In this document: one piece after another, positions 34,011 through 45,065 of the stretch | Position numbering within the stretch: the stretch's first letter is position 1 | Layout of the letters: every line of letters begins with the position of its first letter | Assembly (NCBI GenBank): GCA_947311845.1 | Contig: CAMZMU010000041.1 | Location: forward strand, 134,601,849 to 134,665,848 | DNA from: Poa pratensis | Lineage: Eukaryota; Streptophyta; Magnoliopsida; Poales; Poaceae | DNA: 64,000 nt | Reading direction: 5' to 3' | Notes under the pieces: model-generated | Told to the model about the DNA's origin: nothing | Database searches by the model: none | Seen by the model: only the letters and a program-made list of their open reading frames with translations | Program-made: the position numbers and the translations under genes

Positions 34011-36382
34011 AACAACAAGTAAGAAGCCTAGCTATATGGCTATAAAGAAAGCGCTTTGCGGGAGGCAACCCGGTTATTTTTATGTGTGATTTTTCTTTGT
34101 GTCCTCTTGCTGTAACAAGAGATTTGTGTCTAGTTAGGTTCTGGAGTTTTTAATAAAGTGCCAAGTTTTACCCTTTTTGGTTTGAAAAAGTTGCTTATAG
34201 CGTTCGGAGATTTTATTCCTGCACGAGTCAGTGCACGGTATGATTTTTAATTCTTATTCTGTAACTCCGAATGAGCTCATATTTGAACTGTAGTTGCAAC
34301 TTTTCATCCTCTGTATGCATGAATTTTTCGGAATTTTTCGAGAAAGTTTGGTAGGGTAGAAAAATACGTTTTGCTGCTGCTGTTTTTCTGGACAGATTCT
34401 GTCCCATTTTGTTTGATGCATGCTTTGAGCTTTTAAGTTGAATCTTTTTGATCCAATTGAGTTTATGAGTAGGCATACAACATTATACACTTTCTGGACA
34501 TGTCATATGAATTTTTGTTCAAGGATTATATGCAGCAAGGAACCTATTTGTTTATCACTATTAATGCACCCCACAGAAAAGAGATGGGAGAAACGGTGTT
34601 TTGAAGTTTTTTCACAGGGATTGGAGGAGATGCACCAAGAGCTATCCAAGGATGGTGAAGACCATAAGCTTGGGGATGTGAAGACAACCCCGCTGGACCT
34701 ACACACTCTCGGTTTGCACACGTCCAACTTCTGTTTTTCGATCGAAACACTTTATCGCATAAACTTGGAGCGTCGTTTTTTGTTTTTGTTTGAGTCTTGA
34801 GAGACCACCACACTATCAATTATATATGAGAGAGCTACTGGAAATATGGGTTGAAATATGTTGGATGCTTTTATAAGATTGGGAAAAGGGATGTTTGACT
34901 TGATTTTTAATGATACATATAGTTGCATGATTCATGAGCTTGTTTATGAGTAATAGTTTGCAAATTCTTTTTGTAGAGCTATCACTTATTCATGTTTTGG
35001 TGCTGATTGTTATTTACTTGGTTTAACATGGATTAGTTAGTTCTATGGACACTCATGCATGCATCTAGATGGTCAACTTTCTCCCTTTTGCTAGCCCAAA
35101 AACTCCAACAAGCAAAAACTTGTTTCCAACACCTTCAACCAAAGTTATTCCAGTGAGTCCACCATATCTACCTATTGGCTTTATGCTATTCCGAGTATGT
35201 TTAACATGTTGTTTGTGTTATCTTACCTCTGAATGAAAATGTTTATGTTATTGATTGCAATGGAAAAAAATTGGTTATATAGCTCTCACGAACTTGATGC
35301 ACAATGTTCTTTTATTTGCATAATAAAACTTGACCCATTGTGATTAAGATTATGATGTTTGTGGCTTGATGAATGTTTTGGGTTGGAAGTTAGCCCATAT
35401 GTGCTGTCACATGGCAAGCTTTCAACACGCTCTTCATCTCATTTAGTTGATATCATGTGCTTTTGTCTATGGATGCTTATCATGTTGAAATAAATGTGGA
35501 AATAAGTGAGTTTAAATGAGTTTGTGTAAATGGTTAGAGAGACGCCTGGGCCGCTAATCTAAGCCATGCATCATTCATGGTGGAAATTTACTTACATACT
35601 ATGGTGAACCTTCTGTGATACACCTTGCAATAAAAAACTATTCCAAATGGTAAATAAAAAGGGTGTTGAGATTGTTCATTTTGTTTGTTTGTCTTGTCAT
35701 TTTGATATGGGCTTGTTCCATATCTTGGGACAAGAGGTACCCCAGTTGACGCTCTTGATGATACTATTATGCTTACAATGATATTTAATTGAACTTGCTT
35801 TGTTTCCCAAGTTGAGTAACACATGGTGTAAGTACTTGTATTCAAGGGGCATGAGACATTCAACCCATTCTTTATCAAGCACACTACTCATATTTGCTTT
35901 CACTTTAACCTTAATCATTCAAGATGCTATGATAGGGGCAATGAGAGCTTGACACCAATGAATACCTTATTGCAATCATTAACTTAAGTAGAAGAGTTTG
36001 GAAGTTGGATGAAACTTATGCATGCTTTACCTCTACTCACATATACATCTTTCCAAAGTGTACACCTATCATATTCAGATTTTCATCTACACTCTATGAC
36101 CATTGTAGGATGTTCTACTTATCATTATGCATACATGTGTTCCATATTACTTGCTACCATGTTACACTTTGTGAACTATCAATGAACATCCTTGTCTTGA
36201 ATACTTGATATCACTTCATAAACTATTTGCATATTGCTACTCCTTTGAAGAATGAATCATTTGACTATATGTAGCAATAGTAATCATCTTTGATATCCAT
36301 TGTTAAGTATTAAATTGCAAAGTCCATGTTAGTTTTATCATCTTCATACTCGAGGACGAGCATGGATTAAGCTTGGGGATGT
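34011..36382 (+). other. Internal non-coding part of the LTR element and polypurine tract
   Basis: No long coding frame. It contains the phrase AAAGCGCTTTGCGGGAGGCA (34047), seen in several Triticeae Gypsy families, and ends in the purine-rich GCTTGGGGATGT (36371-36382) before the right LTR. Confidence 0.65.
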
Positions 36383-39300
36383 TGATGCATGTAAAATGCA
36401 TACATGAACTTTGCACTTTAATTGCTTATATTCCAATCATATTTGCATCATATAAGGGTTATATCAATGTTTTATCATGATTTTGGAATATCTTATATTT
36501 CCTATTTTTATGGAATTAACCCTGCACAGGCAGAAAACCCCGTTTTCTTATTTTAATGTTTCAGGGACCCAAACGTCAACGAAATCACCTGGAAATTTAC
36601 GGGCGTCAATATTTGGAAGGAAGAAGACCTGTGGGCGAAGGAAGCGAACAAACGGAGGCCGAGGGCCAAACGGGGTGGCCCACGCGGCCAGGTACTGTGG
36701 CCGCGTGGGACCCACCCTTTGGGCCTCGTGGCTCCGTTGCCGTCGATCTTCGCTCCACCGACATCGTCTTGACCTAAAAACGCCTATAAAAAAGGTCCCC
36801 CGACGTTCTCTGGAAGGAGCGCCGCACAAACACAGAAACACCGAAACGGAGATCAGGAGCTGCAGATTGGAGGGGGAAAACTCCGGCGGGGCGCTGCCGG
36901 CGTGGTCTCCATCTTCTCCATCGACTTCTCCACCGTCTCCATGATGAAGAGGGAGTAGTCCACCTCTGGACTATGGGTTTGTGGAAGTAACTTATGTATC
37001 TCTCCTCTCTTGAGCTTCACTAATTAGCACCGTATGAGCTGCTGAACATGATTACGGTCACCGTTGTAATACCTTTGTGGTGGATCTTTATGAGTTAATA
37101 TATGTTTGAGATTGCAATGTTTGTTTCAGTTATGAGTATAGATGCATATTATGTACCCCGTTCTTGTCTACTTGTTTTGATCAAGCATGTTTATGAGAGC
37201 GTGTGTGGGGGAACGTGTGCATTAGTTGGAGTAACGGGGGGTGGCTAGTGCAGTGAACGTGAGAGAAAGTTCTGCGATCCACTTTGGTATCTTTACCTTA
37301 CTTTGTTACCTCACTAGGGATAAACTAAAATACCATGCTACCGGGGATGTGGGCGTGACCATTGCCACTACTCCATGACTAGATCTAGCATGTTCTTATT
37401 TTCACTTCATGTCATGATACTTAATGCTATACTCTGAGTTATCTTAATTACTGAGGTGTTATGATTTAGTTCGCATCTTGGTGGAGTATAAGAGAGGTTA
37501 ATAACCAAAAGATCTCTATGTTAGGACGTGATGCCCATATATCTAAGTAACTTGTTATCAAACCCTGTGTTGCAATCTCATATGTTAACTTTGTGTAACA
37601 GCCCAAAACTAGTAAACCTAAAAATGGGTGTAAAATTTTCACTTTTGCTTCATACATGCCTCATTGCATCATAGCATCCTTGTTGCATTGCTAAACAACA
37701 CACACGAAATGGGTTTGGCAACATTGAGGAACACAATGTTGGACTTGTTTCAACAAAATCTCCAAACAAAGAAGACACTCAAAGTTGCAAAACAAAAAAA
37801 AATACTTGGACATCCATATTTGTCAAGGAAGTTCCAAGAGTTCACAATATTATTTTTGCACTTGCACCAAATTGTTAAATAGCAACATTTGGAAAATTAG
37901 CAAAATTGCCACAATGAAACACTATGAACAAATGTTGCCCAAAACATTTTTCTTGACCACACCAAAATTGGTGGTGCTTCTATATTATATTGGGAGGCTA
38001 CTGGAATTTTTCTCATATTTTTATAACATGTTTAAATGCCACAGATAAATCTGGGAAATGCTACTAGGTTCAAAACTAAAAGGGAAAAAAGGACCTATCC
38101 GTGGGAGGAACAAAAGTTCCAGGGGGTTTTCTGTAAAACCCCCTTCTTCTTCCTGTAGCGACCGAGGCATGCTCGGGCCGCACCAGGTCGCCGTCCAGCT
38201 GCTCCCCCATGCCGCGTCGGGCCCCTCTGCCTCCCCCTGCAAGAGCAAGCTCCACGGGAGCACCAGCTCACTCACCAGCCCCCACGCGCTCTCCTCTCGC
38301 CCCTGCTCCTTTTTCTCTCTCCATGGCCGCCATGGCCGCCGAGGCTGCCGTGCCCGTCTCCGCCGCCTGAGTAGCCCCCGCGCACATCGATCTCCACCAC
38401 GCCGTTCGCCTCTTCCTCCTCTCCCGCCTAGCACGAGGAATCGGCCGGAGACGCCGTACATCGCCGCCGCCAACTCCGTTTCCCGCACGGCCGTCCGTAG
38501 CTCCGCCGCGGACGGATTCGTCGTCGCCGTTGCACCACCGCCGTCGCCGACCACCTCAACACGTCTGTGGTGAGCACCCAGTGCCGTTGCGCACCCTCCC
38601 CTCTCCTCTCTCGCACTGCTCCGTGCTCTCACTCGCCGGAGCCATCGCCGTCTTTGTCTCTGTCGCCGCAGCGCGCGACCGGCCGCCAGACCGGCTTAGC
38701 CGGGCTGCAAACCGGCCGTCTCGGGCCCATAGCCGGCCCAGGAGCCGGCCCAGACCGGCCTCACTGCCGGGCTCCTCTGTTAGCAGGCCGGCCTCACAAC
38801 CGGCCCAACCGGGCTGGAGGCCGGCTAAACAGTTTTTTTCCCTGGTTGTTTTTCTATTTCTCCCTCGTAGTGTATGATCCCCGCTCCTCCCCCGCGACTC
38901 TAGGGTTATCGAAACTCGATGATTCCTTCGAGTTCCATCGCCCACGCTAGAACTCGACTATTTATTATTATTGTTGTTGAAAGAATTTAAAATAATTAAA
39001 AGTAAACAATTAAAAAGAGGAAGTTATGAAAAATCATAACTTCTCATCCGGACCTCCGAAAAATGTGTTCTTCATACCAAATGCTCAGAAAAATGTGCAT
39101 TAATCCGTAGCATCATCTTCATGCATGTGTACATTATCTATAACACAGGAAAGCATAAAAACAAAGAAGGAGCTTGAATTTCTCCCTTGTTGAGTAATTA
39201 TCTCGCACCCCCTCTAAAATTGGTAGAACTTGTCATAATAAATTCAATGCGCTAAATATGTCATGCCATCATGTGTTTGCGCATTGCATATGTTAAGCAT

Positions 39301-41564
39301 GTATGGTGATTGATTGTTCTTCCGGTGTTGTTTGTGCATCGGTAGACCAAGGAGCTGAAGTGCCACCCCCGTATCGTGACGATCCGTACTATCAGCACCT
39401 TGACCAAGGCAAGCATAATCCCCCCTCTGAGCATATCTTATCCTATTGTTTCCGTAAATATTGTCTCCACTATAATATTGCATGCGGTTCTAAATGTCAA
39501 TTTTGTTGGATTAGAGTATCCTATAGTTGCGTTAAGATTCCGATGCCAATACCTGTTTTCCCTCCTATTATCCATAGGATTGTATTGTTGGCCGAGATAT
39601 TTACTATGCTATGTTGATGCTTAGCCATGCCTAGTTAATTGCATAGCTATACGATGGATGGTTCATGTTGGAAACAGGTGATGAGATGAGAATGATGGTG
39701 GAGAAATTGTGTTGACGGATAATAAAATGCTTAAAGGTGGGGATGAGAGGCCACGGTGGTAGTGGTGCTTTGTCTCGTTCTCGCCGCCTAGGTGCGAGTT
39801 CTATACCTCTTGAACCAAGACTGAGCGTGCAACCATGCGTGAGGCCTATGCAATTGTAGGAACCCTCATAGACTAAATAACTCGGGAGGGACTAGCCAAG
39901 GTCCTCTAGTTCGGCTTCCATTTGCGCGTGCGTGATGATGGTGGGATGAACTGGGATGAGGATGGTGGTGTTTAGGAAAATGAGTGGCCACGGGCAGTGT
40001 GTTGGATCGCTGCTCCGTCCTCACTGATGATCCTGGGTTAGTCCTTAACAAGGGAGAAGTCGACACCGCTCCCACCCAGCCGGCTTTCCAAGGAAGAGAG
40101 CTAATGATCAGGTAATGGGCCGGACGTACGCGTGGTAAACATTGTACACCCCTGCAGGGTTAAATCTTTTCGAAAAGCCGTGTCCGCGGTTATGGACGAA
40201 CTTGGGAAGTGAAGGTAAGATCATAGAATAACTTTAACGGAATGATTAAAAACTGGGTACTAGAGGTACCACTCACAATGCAAGGTGAGCTTCCTCGAGG
40301 GTGATTCGGGGAGGTGCCTTTGATGAACAGGTACAATGGTTGATGGTGGTTGAATGATGAGTAAGGTGATGAAAGAAAGAGTTACTCCTTACCTCTTTTA
40401 AAAGTATTCTGATTAGACGATGCCTTTGAGTTATGTTTTCCATAAATAAAATCAGCTTTATGCAAAACAACCATATAACTTTGAAAGCCTCATCGAGCTA
40501 ATGCTCTATATATAATCTTGCGAGTTCGTCGAACTCAACGTCGTTTGCTTTGTTTCAGAGGAGGACTTCACCGACCTCGAAGGTGGGTTCTTCGTGGACG
40601 TCGACGAGTAGTCTGGGGTTCCCAGGTGGCAGCTTGGGACATCCCGGATCAGCTGGCGCTGTGATGTTTATCTGTAGGCCTCTTAGGCCATATTTTGGAT
40701 CTTGTTGTTTAGAACAACCTAATTCGCTTCCGCTTGATGTAATGTTGTGTCTGTGACCTCTGAATGTCATTTGCTATCTTTCTCTATTATAAGAGTTGAA
40801 CTATAATGTTTTGTGTCGTAGAGTCTATGATGTGCCAGTTGTTCCACAAGTCTTGATTTCTCTATTATACATTGAGGGTTGTGCCTGTGTTAAGGCATCA
40901 ATCGGGGTGTTGCGTTGCCGATGATCCATTCCGAGCAACGCCTGCCAAAGGTTTTGGCCGGGGATTGGTAAACCCGTAACCTCCGGTTGTATCGCTTAAC
41001 CGGTGACACACAGCATCACTGTATAACAGTCGGGTCGGGGCGCCACACTTTGTGTGTTCCATTGTCTACCACTTTATAAAGAGAGAGTGCATTTGTGAAA
41101 CCATGAACCCCAGTCCATTTTTAATCATAAGAAACATCTTTCCAACACCATATACCACTTTTCTATTTTTAGCCATCATTAAATCCGAAAATACAAAAAT
41201 ACTTTTCATCTTGCATACATCATTCAAAAACCCAAAATATCATTTATCATTGCATCCACCATCATTGCATATTTATTTCTTGTTTGCATTGCATAACTAT
41301 CCTGATATCATTCTTACACCTTGTGCTTGACAACCACAGGTGAGGTTGAGGACCAAAACATCTAACCTTGTTTTGTAGGTAACCAAAAGAAGGATAAGAA
41401 GATAAATCTACCACTTCAGATTCCCCGATAGTTCGATATTAAACCCTCGAGTCACCCCTCGTGGGGAAAACTGTCTTCCACTTACTATACACTCTGCACT
41501 TGGAGTCTCAACCTAATCCCGTTTATTTTTGCAGGTATCAAAGCCTTGCTCTTCGGGACCATCA
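36383..41564 (+). repeat. Right LTR, interrupted by a solo LTR
   Basis: Parts 36383-37593 and 41048-41564. Without the insertion and one TSD copy it is 1723 bp. It has a segment CTTTCCAACACCATATACCA (41138) that the left LTR lost. Confidence 0.92.
37594..41047 (+). mobile_element. Solo LTR (3454 bp) of a long-LTR retrotransposon
   Basis: Starts TGTAACAGCCC and ends GGGGCGCCACA (TG...CA), flanked by the 5-bp duplication CTTTG (37589-37593 and 41048-41052). The uninterrupted sister LTR at the matching site reads AACTTTGTGTGTTCC, confirming a clean insertion. There is one continuous LTR-like unit with no internal domain, so unequal recombination removed the body. The GC-rich part (38150-38850) has several proline/arginine-rich open frames that I do not regard as genes. 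Confidence 0.88.
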
Positions 41565-41574
41565 CACGGCAACA

Positions 41575-43260
41575 ATAAACAAGAGATAAAAAATTGAAAC
41601 TAAAAGGAGACAAAAATGACATACGCCAGCAGGGATTGAGTCCATAAACTTAGTATGCGCACTGATCTTGAAATCATTAGACAAAGGAGATAAACTGAGA
41701 TGGATGCCGGTTTTCATCCTAGCACCAGGCCGCCCAGAATCCTGCACAACACACCAAAAAAAGCCTATCCATCAGAGGAGAAATCTACAGAGAGGATAGC
41801 TTATACATTTTCGACACAAGAACTAACAATCAAAGCAACCAAAATAGAGCAAATAATTACATGAGGGCAGTAGCCAGACAACCCTTCTTTTAGTCGCTTC
41901 TTTCCAAATTGGTGAAAACCTTTACAATCAAGTTCGGAGTACACCTTTATCATGTAGCCCCTCCACACAAGAACCCGTGGAATGGTCTGGTCCACATTCT
42001 GAATGCCAAAGTCCAAAAGGTCTAGGTATCGCACCTGATTTTTAGTTCACAGAAGAAGATCCGGAAGTCAGAGAGAAAAAGATAGACACATAAAAATATA
42101 ACAGACAACAAAAAAGTAGAATAAAAATATAAAACGAGACTCACTGCAAGTGCGTAATTGCAGCAGATGGGTACCTTCATTCTCCTTCCTCTTGATTTGC
42201 CAAAAGAACTATACTGACACAAACTAGACAAGCAATGCTCATACACAAGCTTACTGAAATCATATTGCTTAGCCGCTGCAGGATCCTTAAGAACTGCGAG
42301 ATGGTTGGTGTTCACAGACTCATTCAAGCAGGGACAGAGGAAACAAGATAACGCCATAGTCATGAAACAGACAAACACATCAAGTTCACTTAAAGGATCA
42401 ACCCCTTTGAGCTTTTTTCCGAAAAAAGTTATGTGAGGCATCTCAGGCAACTGAAAATGAGATAGAATAAAATCCTTTCCATCACCGCTATTGATTGGGA
42501 TATGCACCCCCCCCCCCCCCCCCGTCGGCAAACCCAGAACAACATGAAAGGTATCCTTTGATAAAAGAAATGACTTATCACACACTGTGATGAGAGAGCA
42601 TGTTGGGTCAATGCAATCAGCCACCCATCTAGCAAAAACTGAAGGAACATAGCAACAATCAAATAGAAGTAGACACTGAAACCAAAAATTCTCAATGATA
42701 ACTCTCTGTTCATTAGTCAATTTCTTTAGGACTTGCAGAAAGTACTTGGCCCGTATCTGGTAAAAGCAGTAGTGTCTACACCATATGATTTACTCTTCTT
42801 AACCTACAAAATAATAGAAATATATATTTCACAACAAAAAGAGATAGAAGAACAAAATGGAATGCAGCATAGGAGAATGAAAAAAAAGGAGAAACCAAAC
42901 TAACCTCAATAGTTCCTACCATATCTTGGCAAATATCACTAAAATTCCTCTTCAAACTTCTCACAGCCTACAAAAACAAGATGAAAAAATAATCAAGACA
43001 CACACAAGCAACATAAAAAAGAAAAGAAACACACCTACAAAAACAAGATGAAAAAATAATCAAGACACACACAAGCAACATAAAAAAGAAAAGAAACACA
43101 TAACAAAAGAGTAAAATCATGATGAAATTAGTATATGGGCAAAAAATAACATGTTTCATGAAGAGGCCAAACAGTGCATCGTCTAAGACCTTATTCCTAC
43201 CACTTATATCATATTCTCTCACCTGAAAAATGAGGAAAAATACAACACAATTAGACAAAA
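41575..43260 (-). pseudogene. Ulp1-like protease gene, N-terminal/middle part
   Basis: Minus-strand exons about 43220-43150 (VREYDISGRNKVLDDALFGL), 42965-42904 (VRSLKRNFSDICQDMVGTIE), 42800-42147 (IENFWFQCLLLFDCCYVPSV, ARWVADCIDPTCS, FHVVLGLPTGG), 42035-41860 and 41742-41620 (DSGRPGARMKTGIHLSL). The FARW...D...HVVLGLP pattern is typical of the N-terminal region of plant transposon-encoded Ulp1 proteins. The continuation lies at 31690 and below, displaced by the LTR-element insertion. The first coding exon was not identified; it may lie between 43260 and 44201. A C16 run at 42508-42523 on plus lies in the coding region and is a likely slippage or frameshift site. Confidence 0.7.
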
Positions 43261-44260
43261 GCTAGCTAGTGTATGAAACCATCAGGCCTGTAGAGTAAAA
43301 AATACTAAAGCAAACAACACTAACATCACAATCACTAGAGAAACTGTGCCCATCGGTATAACCAACGCCGATATGGTCATCAACAAAATCAGCAGATACA
43401 GAGTGCCCCTTGCATAAGAAGTCACCAACAACAAATTATATAACAAAAATGCTCACACACATACATGCATTTGGAAATGAATGCAAACACCTTTGTACAA
43501 ATAAAAGAAACAAATCATCTACTGCAAATCTGAATACATACACATAAAAATGCCTCACCATCTAGTTCTGTATGCTAGTCTAAACACTGAAAAATTCTAG
43601 ACACTGAACTTGGTGTCCCCAGGGAAATTATGCTAAGAACAGAAACCACCAACACACAATCGAGAATTCAAAATAATCACCTACAACACACCAAAAAAAG
43701 ACTCCCCACACCAGCAACCCTACGCACACGAATACAACAGACCCCAACATGCGAATGAGCAGCTAGGCTCTCTAAATTCAATCACAACAGCAACAACAAA
43801 ACACTCCCTCGCCGCGAAAATGGCAGACCTCACGCCAAACAACCGACGAGGGCTGCGTGGGGTGATGGCTAACAATGAGATCTGGAAACATCCTTTGCCT
43901 ACGCCCTACCTAAGAGCTACAAATCGAACAAAATTCCAAGGCATCAAGCTGAACAAAAGCATAGACGAAGAGCACAGCTCGGTCGCCGTCGACGCCGCAC
44001 CGGAGATCCGAACAAACACGCCGCCGACGACACAAAAATCAAACAACGCCGCCGACCTCTCGGGCGTCGAATCAGCACCTCGCGGGGGTCCACAAAGGGA
44101 CAAACGCGACAACGCAGGAGTATGTGAGCTTGGCTTGGGACATACCTCGTACGCCGTCGAATTCGCCACCGCCCGCCGTCCCCTCCTTCGATTGACGCCA
44201 TGGCGAGAGAGACGAAGGAGGAGCTCCCTAGTTTCGCCTCTCCCCTCTCACGACGCGTAG
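43261..44260 (-). other. 5' region of the Ulp1-like gene
   Basis: AT-rich introns to about 43800, then a GC-rich block (43960-44260) that may be the first exon or leader on minus (ATG at 44201, MASIEGGDGGRW). The reading frame there is arginine-rich and unsupported. Confidence 0.4.
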
Positions 44261-44880
44261 CTAAGCGGTGCCGACAGCGCAAATAGAAAATTCAAAAATA
44301 ACCACGGCCGAAGGGGAAAAGAGGATAAGGGTATCCAGAACCGTCCACAAACGGGCTTCATCCAGCCCGCGAACAGAAGAAACGCTTGGACAAGACACGA
44401 TACCAGCGCGAATCACAAAGACAGATCGGACGGACATAAAAGTGACTGAGCGCGAAAATGAAATCAGTCAGCTGATAATTAGGAAAAGTCAACAAATATG
44501 CATGTCACTCTCCAGCCCTCCCCAATCTGGCTCTGTCACTCTCTGCCGGACACTCCACTCCGCTCTCGGACCTCCTCTCCTCTCGTCCCCGCCGCCGCCT
44601 CCATTCCAACAGACCCCACCTTCTCTTTGCAAATACAGCAGCAGCAACATGGCGCCTCAGCCCGCCTTTGCTTAGGTTCCCTACTTCCCTTCTCCGTTGC
44701 TGCATTTGCTTGCTTTTCTACTGCGGGGGAAGGTGGCATCCGAGGTCCGAGCCCGACAGGTAAGATTCACGCGTTCTTACAGATGTTCCTGTTCTGATGC
44801 GTAACTGTGGTTGCGACTGCTAGTGGTCAATAACGCTAGTTCAGGGTTCAGACAAATTTGTGCGATTCTTGTTTTCACTT
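44261..44880 (+). other. MULE right flank and orphan exon-like block
   Basis: 44300-44480 is probably the terminal region of the MULE. 44500-44760 is pyrimidine-rich (CTCTCC, CTCCTCTCC) and ends GCCCGACAG|GTAAGATT at 44761, a textbook 5' splice site. It looks like a 5' leader exon, but its gene is not evident; it could serve the expansin gene or be a displaced relic. Confidence 0.4.
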
Positions 44881-44881
44881 T

Positions 44882-45065
44882 TTTTTTTTGGAGCAACCGG
44901 CTGGAGCACTGCCTTTTCATATAGATAGAAGGGGAAAACCCGCACTGTACAGAGATGGCATGTTTAAAAAAAAGTGTAAACATGCCGAAAAAACACCAAA
45001 GAAACGAAACCAAAAACAAAACTAGTCTGGCTCGGCCGGAGAGGCGGAGAGTAACCAGCAAATCG
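44882..45065 (-). mobile_element. 3' fragment of the same L1-type LINE family, minus orientation
   Basis: On minus it reads as the LINE 3' UTR: AACATGCCATCTCTGTACAG, TCTATCTATATGAAAAGGCA, GTGCTCCAGCCGGTTGCTCC and poly(A). This parallels 27480-27623. The 5' limit near 45065 is approximate and no TSD was confirmed. Confidence 0.75.

Larger units (their letters stand above)
31698..41564 (+). mobile_element. Gypsy-type LTR retrotransposon, non-autonomous, full-length, with nested solo LTR
   Basis: Flanked by the 5-bp duplication CACGG (31693-31697 and 41565-41569). LTRs begin TGATGCATGTAAAATGC and end CGGGACCATCA. The primer-binding site after the left LTR reads TGGCGGCGTTGCCGGGGA, one mismatch from the 3' end complement of tRNA-Asp. 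A purine-rich GCTTGGGGATGT precedes the right LTR. The 3.0-kb internal part keeps only a broken protease-region fragment, with no reverse transcriptase, RNase H or integrase, so it depended on a helper. It splits the minus-strand Ulp1-like gene. Confidence 0.93.
23822..44260. mobile_element. KAONASHI-type Mutator-like element (FAR1/MULE transposase plus Ulp1-like protease), nested insertions
   Basis: A plus-strand mudrA-like gene (23822-28013) and a minus-strand Ulp1-like cysteine protease gene (about 44200 to 28793) converge tail to tail, the arrangement known for Mutator elements carrying an Ulp1 gene. A Gypsy-type LTR element splits the protease gene and an L1-type LINE sits at the transposase 3' end. 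Terminal inverted repeats and the 9-bp TSD were not found by eye. A GC-rich stretch at 44300-44470 is where the right TIR would be expected, so the outer limits are only the gene limits. Confidence 0.65.

Noticed and set aside
38021..38950. Several open frames of 100-200 codons
   Set aside because: They lie in the GC-rich part of the solo LTR, open in several frames at once, with no domain.
37594..41047. Mutator-type insertion with 9-bp duplication ACTTTGTGT
   Set aside because: The apparent 9 bp includes the element's own TG and CA ends; with TG...CA termini the duplication is the 5-bp CTTTG expected of an LTR element.
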